From Acanthopleura granulata (Eukaryota; Mollusca; Polyplacophora; Chitonida; Chitonidae): DNA of 64,000 nt. The translations under genes and the position numbers were made by a program. Below, one piece after another: positions 56,921 to 64,000 of this stretch. The stretch lies in contig JABBOT010000004.1 of NCBI GenBank assembly GCA_016165875.1, positions 10,369,338 through 10,433,337 on the forward strand, given 5' to 3'. Position 1 is the first letter of the stretch. Each line of letters starts with the position of its first letter. The notes beneath the pieces were generated by a model, which was given only the letters and a program-made list of their open reading frames with translations, searched no databases and was not told where the DNA came from.

Positions 56921-58970
56921 ATCCTCTTGTAAGCAGAATGATGTACACACATAACTTTGTTCATTGATATACCATTGGGTCGAATCTATTGTCTGTATAA
57001 CATAAATGAGCTCAACTCTCTGCAATGAATTATGTTACTTATGGATTCCATACAGCACAGGTTTGAAAAATAAAAAACACCACTGCTATACACTGACAAA
57101 AATCGAAGTTAAACAGCCTCCGTGTCTTATTAATAGCCATCATAGTACTACACCTAAGATTTGAAACCGTTAATAGATACCGATGAATTTAAAAGCGAAA
57201 ACAGTATATCAATTAAATATGCTTCAGCATGACCGCAAGAAGAATTTACGCTTTCTTTGCAGCGATTCTTGGCTCTCCGATATGTGATTTTCCGGAATAG
57301 AAATGTATCCATAAAAGTATGTTCTATAAAGTTCTGATTTACCACCAGTGTGTAAATAGCTACGCCTTTTCGTCTTTATATAGTTACTGCGCAAAATAAA
57401 ATACAAATAATCTGTATTTGTTGCAGTAACATTCCTTAAGATGGCATGAATAAAGTCTTACCGAATAATATTTATGGAATAAGAGCAGACTTCTATTCTG
57501 CTCGGGCGGAATGCTTTATAAGTGTGTATCTAATTATGCTTGACCCGAGGCTAAGGGATGTATAAATGTCGTATTGCGTTAATATTACCACTATGTTATT
57601 TGAACAGTCACAACAAAAGCACGGCTGAGATACTTTTATACTTTTTCATGCATTATAACAGGATAGTGTGTACAAAATGACTATTGACATTTCAATGTTA
57701 AAATTGTGGTTGTGGTTGATTTGAATACTATTTTACTATTTTACTATCCCTCTGTGAAAGAACAGATTGCTCCACAGGTAAAGCCAACTACACACAAACT
57801 TATCAGTATGGTCCTAAAATTGATGTGTGCTGAAATTACCTCCCGCTTGATATACCACAGTTCCTTACAGTTTGCCACGTTATTGGTGTCGTGGATTGCA
57901 AAGCGTTTCAGAATTTGACGCCTTCGATTCCTAGTTCACAGTTTGTAGTTTTCAGTGTAACGTTGTGACAGATAAGCTTAGTTCTGCCATTTTACATTCT
58001 GCGTCATTTGTGTACGCCAGGCCCTCAAATAAAATGCGTAAGTGAAGCTTATTGTTAAGCACTTAGTACTTTATTGATATCAAGGATTTAGTCGTCTGGG
58101 TGTACACACACTTAAGTTTGATATATACAGAATGTGGTAAAAGACGTGCGTGGATATTAGGCACAAGCCAAACAAATTCCAATAAATTACAAGAAGTTGC
58201 TTCTGTTAAATTTAAAGCAAGTATAAAGTATGTGGCTTCAGTGTTTTGAGAACGAACCTCAACTCCCAATTTTCCTATGTTCAGTGATATATTTTTCTAC
58301 TTTAGGTACACAGATACGCAGAATCTGTCAGTTTATTCTTATTTTATTGCTTAAAGTATCTTTAATATATGGTTTAAGTCTTCAACTGGTTACCTGTATA
58401 TAAATTCTTTTATGAGACATCACTGATTTGAAACGTTTGTACAAACCACGTAAATGAATACTTTTTGTTCTTATTTTGACAATTCCAATAAAAGAAAAAA
58501 TTAAAAAATTCTTACAACATTCAAAATCAGGTTTTGAAGACCTCCTTGCATTAGTCTAACACTTTCAGTCTCAGAAAGTGTTTGTAATTCTTCTAAAATG
58601 GGTTAATAAATCAATGGAAATCATAATTAACAACACATTTTTGTGAACAGCCTGTGTAAGACATTTTATATCGAATTTTTAAATATATATTTATACGACA
58701 TTTCTCAGTGAAATGCCCGTTGTACTTTCCAACCCTGTAACAATTGAAACTTCGGAGTATGTATATTAATGAAAGAATTGAGATCAACATTCCATAAAAC
58801 TTAATTCCTAAATTCAAAACAAAGGGCAGCTATCTAAAAGTTAAAAAGGCCAACAGCTTATACACACGTGTCAACTCATAAAAACCAGTTAAAACACTGC
58901 GCTGCACATACTTTGATTGTATCCGAGTCTGTCAGTAGTATTAGCCTTTCAGTAGGAGTGTTATGCCTAT
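56921..58970. other. No recognisable gene
   Basis: AT-rich, with no supported coding frame. Confidence 0.45.
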
Positions 58971-58979
58971 CTAACCTGG

Positions 58980-59420
58980 GAGGGGCGAGTATGACTTCAT
59001 AGGGTATGAGGTCACGTGTGTGTGTGACGTCATGCACACTGATAATGAGGTGTTGAACGCTGCGGGTGATAATGTTCGAGAATAGTTTTAAAAAGTTTAA
59101 ATTGATGATGGAGGGAACACCTTATCATACAACTAAACATAAGTAGAGATGGGGGGTGTGTTCGGATTGAAGTTTTTCCTTATGAATTAATTGGACGGTT
59201 GGGAGGGGGTGAGGATTGTGTTGGATTAACAGGTTGTTTTAAGAATGGAATGGCTGATTTTGGTTGGTTATGCATAAATGGACAATCACAGAAAAACAAA
59301 AAATATTGAGACATTACATAAAACAGATTTGTGCTCAGATTTTGAAAGATTACTTTCAGTAGAATTGGTTGGCCCTGATAAGGGCTGTTGGAGATGATGA
59401 GGAGATTGTTTACGGCCAGG
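58980..59420 (-). mobile_element. Family A Polinton end relic (A'')
   Basis: TGACGTCA at 59,025-59,032 in GTGTG context matches copy A. 59,244-59,390 matches 61,971-62,115 (TGGCTGATTTTGGTTGGTTA, ATAAATGGACAATCACAGAA). A histone-type stem-loop remnant on minus lies at 59,371-59,386. The gene behind it is not recognisable. Confidence 0.5.
59371..59386 (-). terminator. Degenerate histone-type 3' stem-loop
   Basis: On minus: AGCCCTTATCAGGGCC, a five-pair stem with TATC loop and one A-C mismatch at the base. Corresponds to the better loop at 62,098. Confidence 0.4.
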
Positions 59421-59718
59421 CTTTGACCATTGAAGATGACGGAGAAGAGGAAGAGGAGGATGTTGGAGGTGTTTCCGCCGAGGCTTGGTGAGTAGCATGG
59501 CTGGGTAGACACGAACCGGCAAGAAGCTCCCGCGAAGAATTGATGACATTGACATGACCAGGAGGGCAGAATTAAGATGCTAGAGAAGAGCAGAGGGAGG
59601 CAGATTTATTTCCGTCAAGGCTTGGAGTATGAATACAGAAGCAGAGTGAGAAGAGATGGCAATGGAGACTTCACAAGAGGGTGTCAGCGTCAAATATCAG
59701 ACAACAGGAGTTGTTTTA

Positions 59719-60353
59719 TTCTTCTTTAGATATAGATGGTGAATCTAATCGTTGATCGACATACTGGGCATCTTCTTCATCATTTGCAGGGTTATTTCTC
59801 CATGATGAAGGCATGTTTCTTTCTCTTGCTCTTTGTCGGTGGTTCTCAAGCCATTCCATGGGGTCGTTTTTTACATCCGTTTCATATTCTCCATTGGCAT
59901 TCACCAAATCACGTTTGAGGAGGTAGCGGGGTCTAACTGGTGGAGTCGATTTCGTTCTTGGAAGTGCAAGAGTACCACTGTGGGCGAGGAAAAATGATAA
60001 ACAAAAGGCTTGTTCTACTCTCAGACAGCGATAGGCCTTACACAAGATCAAACAAAGAAAAGCGATGACGGTAGACTAAGTTCAATACTTATATTTGAAA
60101 AAAATAAACAAATATTACAACTAACAATGATATACCAAACAATACAGATAATTACAATTCCGGCTTCCAGTTGGCAAGTCAATCCACGTAAATATAAAAT
60201 CAACAGTTCTTCGGAATTCTCGAATGGAAGGATAAGTCCTATAGCGATGAACAGCAGAAGGCTCTGTACGCCGACGATGGTAGATATCCAATTCGCCGGC
60301 TGGGTGCAAGTTTCCTGGGCAGACAGGTTGACAATAGCGTCCGTAATGCCGAG
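59719..60353 (-). CDS. Candidate host gene, last two exons, membrane protein
   Basis: Exon at about 60,136-60,353 encodes QPANWISTIVGVQSLLLFIA and later EAGIVIICIV, two hydrophobic segments. Donor TTTG|GTATAT is at 60,136/60,135. The acceptor CTCGCCCACAG|TGG lies at 59,978/59,977, with a pyrimidine tract. Phases agree (2+1). The last exon gives TKSTPPVRPRYLLKRDLVNA, DVKNDPMEWLENHRQRARER and an acidic Ser-rich end before a TAA at 59,719. A possible first coding exon at about 61,010-61,084 starts MTGNLTAMMKDLEPFIHAGN. No family recognised. It lies between two Polinton A ends, so an element gene is not excluded. Confidence 0.4.
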
Positions 60354-61009
60354 CTGACGATGTATGTATCACTCTTCTGAAATATACACAAAGTCACTTT
60401 CAGGTTAAACTGGGATGAAATGTACGTAATCGCACAAAGAGACTATGAGCGGTACAAGCTCCAAAAGAACGTCTCACACAAAATAGCAAGTGGCGAAGCA
60501 CAAGTTCACAAAGTGCTACGCACCGAAAAATGGAGTACAAAATGACAAAATTGTCGAAAGACGTGTAAGTCAATATCTCCAAAATCCTTCTAACTAGACA
60601 AAAGCAAATATGACTCGAATGGACAAAAGTAAAACGACTTCTCTCAAAGTGCATGTAAATAAATGACTCCGAGCTGAACAATTTCGTCGTTCATATTTGT
60701 TGCTAACGTAAAGAAAACTGGTTTGTTCCTTAACATGTTTACAATATGGGTGCATCTTTCCAGAATGTACGGTCTATGTACTAGGACACGAAACTCATAA
60801 ACACAGAAGCCTCGAAAACACGCGACTGAATTCCAGCGCAGGCTATCACGTACACAGAGAAAAAGATGTCACAGACCTGGTGAGCGCGGAAACAAATAAA
60901 AGAATACAATCGAATATCTTAAGGACGACGCTCGTAACAGAAGTCTTAGTACCTGGGCTAGTTGAGCTCTATTTACAGTTGTTATACGTTGCAAGTTTCT
61001 TCTCCCCCC

Positions 61010-61084
61010 CTCTCTCTCTGTCTCATTTCCCGCGTGGATAAATGGCTCCAGATCTTTCATCATGGCTGTGAGATTTCCAGTCAT
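61010..61084 (-). CDS. Possible first coding exon of the 59.7-60.4 kb gene
   Basis: The minus frame from ATG at 61,084 reads MTGNLTAMMKDLEPFIHAGN, then ETERE. The donor is not certain. Strand and distance fit the downstream exons, but linkage is only inferred. Confidence 0.2.
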
Positions 61085-61089
61085 ATCGT

Positions 61090-61965
61090 TCTGTGATAAT
61101 AGCGATCAGTCAGTCTGTCGAGTGAGTGTGGACTCGAAAATACTTGGCCTTTTTATACAAATCGAGGGGGGGGGAAGTCGAAATTATCTAATTATTCGAT
61201 TGGTTACTGTTATCTGCGTGGATAACAGCAGTCATACTGGAGAGAAGTTTTTGTCAAATATTTCCAAACCCTGTGTTTTTACAGCGTGCTATCAGCTTTT
61301 AATTATATGTAGATGTGAGATTGAAATTAATAAAATATATACGTGCATACAGGGACAGACAGGAACTTTCAGCATGCATGTAAAAAAATGAGGGTATTGT
61401 GTTTATATTATACCTAAAGTACGCATATAATTGTCATCGTGTTATCAGTGGGGTTTTTTGTACAGAAGAATAAGAATATAGCTTGAAATATCAGGTTCTA
61501 GTTACGTATAAACTTAATAATTACAAAATATAGGCTTATAATATACATAAGTTTTCAGCATGAAAGTGAAATATTAAAGGCCTTAACACACAAGTCCTGT
61601 TTTATATGAAAACATACGTATAATTTATTGTATGTATGTAGACTATAAGAGTTGTTCACAAACTGAAAACAAATTCCGCGGCTCTGATTGGTTGATAGCA
61701 GTGGTACTGTGAACACACTTATGAGCTTTCAATCCCTGTGTTTTACAAGCATAACGATTTCGCCTACATGTATAATATACTTAACTGTGCGTGAAGCTAA
61801 CAAGACATATCTGGAGACGTACTATGTTGTGCTGTGATTATCGTTCTCTATCGGGGAGATACATTGAGATACGTATGAGTATATGGTCATGCGTACATAT
61901 GGAGACAGGCGTGGGCTTTTATCGTGTGTGTAAAGAAAACGAGGATTGTTTTGGCTTATATAGTT
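61090..61965. other. No recognisable gene
   Basis: AT-rich, with a G-run at about 61,164. Presumed flank of element A'. Confidence 0.4.
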
Positions 61966-62097
61966 AAGAATGAATGAATGTAATGGCTAATTTTGGTTTG
62001 TTATACATAAATGGACAATCACAGAAATTAAGCGAGACATACATAAAAACATATATTATGCTCATGTTTGAAAAGTAATTTCGGGAAAGAATTGGTC

Positions 62098-62113
62098 GGC
62101 CCTGAAAAGAGCC
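62098..62113 (-). terminator. Histone-type mRNA 3' stem-loop
   Basis: On minus: GGCTCTTTTCAGGGCC, a six-pair stem (one G-U) with the TTTC loop, flanked by CAAC and GACCA. It equals the animal replication-dependent histone 3' element in length, loop and flanks. It starts 11 nt after the stop codon of the minus gene, within the usual range. No clear purine-rich downstream element was seen. Confidence 0.65.
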
Positions 62114-62124
62114 GTTGGAGAGAT

Positions 62125-62695
62125 TTACCACTGCTTGATCAGTGATCGCCGGGTTGGACGAAGGTCAACCAGTGTGGGTTTTGTCTCCAGCTTGCAGCAC
62201 TCGATGACTAGGCGATCCCAGGCAGCCTTCTTCCTCCCTCTAACGATGACGAGTTCGCCATAGCTTGATCCGCCGCTGACATAGCTGATGAAGGAGTGTT
62301 CTCTCATATGTGACACAGGTCACGGCATAGTTCCTCGCTTGTCTTATGACGTTGTCCATCTCCATAGCGTGGGTGGGATGTGAATTGCTGAGCGCGGGAA
62401 GTTGTTATACTTTTTTTTTTCATCCGGAGACTCACTCCCCCAGAGGGTTCATTCATCACCATCCTCTGGCTTATTACTGGAGCTGGGCTGGTCATGCTGG
62501 GGATGGTCCAGGTATGGATTCCTTGCCGCCGCACAACCGTTTCCATAGACTTTCTAGTTCCAACCGGCACATTTCCAACCCCTCTCTGCTCATCTGCCCA
62601 AGATGAATATTGATACGTTTGCTGGCCTCATATCTGGCGTATGCCCTCGCATATTCCTCGGCAAGTTCCTGTAGTTCGGCTTGTGTCTTATCCAT
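62125..62695 (-). pseudogene. Family A minus-strand gene with histone-like ends, function unknown
   Basis: Starts MDKTQAELQELAEEYARAYA (TATA box about 50 nt upstream), a helical charged domain with LEMCRLELESLWKRLCGG. A frame change near 62,500 leads to SQRMVMNEPSGGVSLRMKKK, SHPRYGDGQRHKTSEELCRD, and another near 62,310 to SSYGELVIVRGRKKAAWDRL and DLRPTRRSLIKQW before TAA. Ten A in a row (62,411-62,420 on minus) could mark an indel or slippage. It is not a histone by sequence. The frame changes may be decay, assembly error or small introns. Confidence 0.45.
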
Positions 62696-62740
62696 CTCGA
62701 TATAGAGTGAGTGAATGCGTTGGGAATGCTTAAGGCTGGT

Positions 62741-62752
62741 GTTTATATAAAG
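62741..62752 (-). promoter_or_regulatory. TATA box of the minus gene
   Basis: On minus: CTTTATATAAAC, about 50 nt before the ATG at 62,695. This implies a very short leader. Confidence 0.55.
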
Positions 62753-62955
62753 ATCGAGCGGAGTCTGTTATTTTTAAAACGTGACTGCCAGCGCGGACCA
62801 AAGAGAAAACATTTGCAGCGCCTTCTGTCGGGAGAATGCGTGCAAGGCTTGTGACAGATGTTGGGATAGGCATTCTACACTCTGGCCTCACACCAAAATT
62901 CGAAAACGTGCTATTGTATAACATTTTATTCCTCACGAGAGCGTTCGTCTATTTC

Positions 62956-62964
62956 TATATAAAG
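62956..62964 (+). promoter_or_regulatory. TATA box of ORF1 (A')
   Basis: TATATAAAG, about 60 nt before the ATG at 63,022. With the minus TATA box 200 bp away it forms a divergent promoter. Confidence 0.55.
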
Positions 62965-63021
62965 CCGTTAGCTTCCACCGCTCAGTCTTTACCTGCGGAC
63001 TTGAGATTGACAATTGCCTGA

Positions 63022-63493
63022 ATGCAGCTAAAGATGCCGAGTTGCCCGAGGATTAAGTCCCGCCAGTATCTCCGAGGGAGTAATTTGCAGCAACATAACC
63101 CGGACTTCAGCAAAATGCACTTGCAATGTTTGACAGGACGATGGGGTGAAGACGAAGAAGAGTGCAAGTATTTTGAAAAAAAAACTGATTTCACTGAGCT
63201 ATGTGTGTATACATGTTTATTTAATTTACAGACTAGTGTTTCCTGGTTATAATATGCACTGTTGTGAAGAGTCTATGACCTTATACTGTACACGCCGTAC
63301 AGGGAATATAAGAATACTCAGTCGGGACAATTGTTCGGGTTTCCATGTGGGCAACACATCTGTGACAACTGTCAACCGCTACAAGGGCAATGGGCGTGTG
63401 AAAACAGAGAGTATAACAAGGCTCAGCCATAATATGGACGATTTGTTCAAATCTGAGATGTTGCTAAAATATTTTGTTAAATTTTCCCCCTAA
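63022..63493 (+). CDS. Family A ORF1, spliced cysteine-containing protein (135 aa)
   Basis: Exon 1 (63,022-63,167) begins MQLKMPSCPRIKSRQYLRGS and ends in acidic EDEEEC. A 64-nt GT-AG intron (63,168-63,231, TTTAATTTACAG acceptor) leads in phase to exon 2, with MHCCEESMTLYC, NCSGFHVGNT and TVNRYKGNGRVKTESIT, to TAA at 63,493. The two-exon model gives 135 residues with no stop. Exon 2 is conserved in copy A (6,975-7,277). Seven or more Cys, some paired, suggest a metal-binding or disulphide fold. Function unknown. Alternative: an unspliced frame starting in the intron region (63,146). Confidence 0.55.
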
Positions 63494-63720
63494 TAGTTCC
63501 AGTTCGCCAGGTGATTTTTTTTTTGTCTTCTCTTTCTGTACATATTGAAGATTGTGAAGATAGTGAAGATTGAATACCATAAATATTATCCAATGTGCTT
63601 TTAATGTTGAAGTAAAAAAACATGGAAAATTATTATGAAACATGAAAAATGTGTGATGTTATTGTATGGTTCGTGACGCTAAGAGTAGCCTCCCTTGAAA
63701 AGTGAAAGTTTGTCGGATAT
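63494..63720. other. 3' region of ORF1
   Basis: Contains TTAATGTTGAAGTAAAAAAACATGG, shared with copy A after its ORF1 stop. No canonical AATAAA was seen close by. Confidence 0.4.
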
Positions 63721-63858
63721 GATCACATATATATACACATGCAGAGGATGGGACTTTTGCTTTTTAACATAAGAAGAAGAAAAATAGTATAAGACGTGTT
63801 GTACCCTAAAGTTTTTCATTATTACCTGGCCGGCTAGAGAGATGCTAACATTCGTACC

Positions 63859-64000
63859 ATGAAATCCATGCTTTTAGGTTGGAAAGAGCTTGTTACTGAC
63901 CTCAGAGCATATAAACATGTGGTGGAGTCTATGTTTGAAGACCGCACGGAGAACGAAGGAAGGTGTGTTATTCAACGAGTATTCACCAATGATGTTTGTG
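63859..64000 (+). CDS. Family A ORF2, partial at window edge
   Basis: Open from MKSMLLGWKELVTDLRAYKH through RTENEGRCVIQRVFTNDVC to the last base. Aligns with the intact 83-aa ORF2 at 7,958, with one 6-residue gap. Supports both starts. Confidence 0.6.
   Translation, partial: MKSMLLGWKELVTDLRAYKHVVESMFEDRTENEGRCVIQRVFTNDVC

Larger units (their letters stand above)
61971..64000. mobile_element. Polinton family A, copy A' (partial, continues beyond window)
   Basis: Left part of a family A element: repeat block shared with A and A'', a minus gene with histone-type stem-loop, divergent TATA boxes, the spliced ORF1 and ORF2, which is cut by the window edge. ORF1 and ORF2 match copy A in order and strand. 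Preservation is much better than in A, so this copy may be young; the minus gene still shows frame breaks. Terminal inverted repeats were not identified. Confidence 0.6.

Noticed and set aside
59390..59560. A real histone gene before the 59.37 kb stem-loop
   Set aside because: None of the three minus frames shows a histone fold sequence. Basic residues are scattered, and one frame is Ser/Pro-rich.

Overview
The window looks like nuclear DNA of a mollusc or a close lophotrochozoan. The flanks are AT-rich and nearly free of genes. They carry tRNA-derived SINE copies whose 3' half (TTGAGTACGGCGTAAAACACC followed by AAAT repeats) is typical of mollusc genomes, a CR1/Jockey-like LINE, a Tc1/mariner-type MITE and simple repeats. 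Host genes are scarce: one candidate multi-exon membrane-protein gene near 59.7-61.1 kb (minus) and one lone candidate exon near 51.2 kb. All assignments come from reading translated frames against known families; no database search was run.

The dominant content is Polinton/Maverick-type DNA elements (large virus-like, self-synthesising transposons) of two families. Family A: copy A (about 5.1-12.34 kb) reads mainly on plus and carries an integrase-tail chromodomain, a packaging ATPase, a putative minor capsid protein and a basic core-like protein, all decayed. Copy A' enters at about 61.97 kb and runs off the right edge. It appears much better preserved, with TATA boxes, a gene with a phase-matched 64-nt intron and a histone-type 3' stem-loop behind a minus-strand gene. 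A short relic of the same end lies at 58.98-59.42 kb.

Family B: copy B (about 12.35-23.6 kb, abutting A) carries a B-family DNA polymerase that runs into an SF1-type helicase and an HNH-like tail on plus, then on minus a DDE integrase, two small conserved proteins, an FtsK/HerA-type ATPase and a probable major capsid protein, then a set of structural or accessory genes on both strands. Copy B' (29,096-38,912) is bounded by about 175-bp terminal inverted repeats and is colinear with B from the integrase rightward. It carries a different polymerase and lacks the ATPase-capsid block.

In a working element the integrase would insert the DNA, the protein-primed polymerase would copy it from the inverted repeats, and the ATPase and capsid proteins would package it. 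Here A, B and B' are full of stops and frameshifts. B' integrase has lost two of three catalytic acids and A's ATPase has a damaged P-loop. None looks autonomous. Other stretches (0.45-5.1, 38.9-43.8, 46.9-52.7 and 55.8-58.9 kb) hold little that I can recognise.
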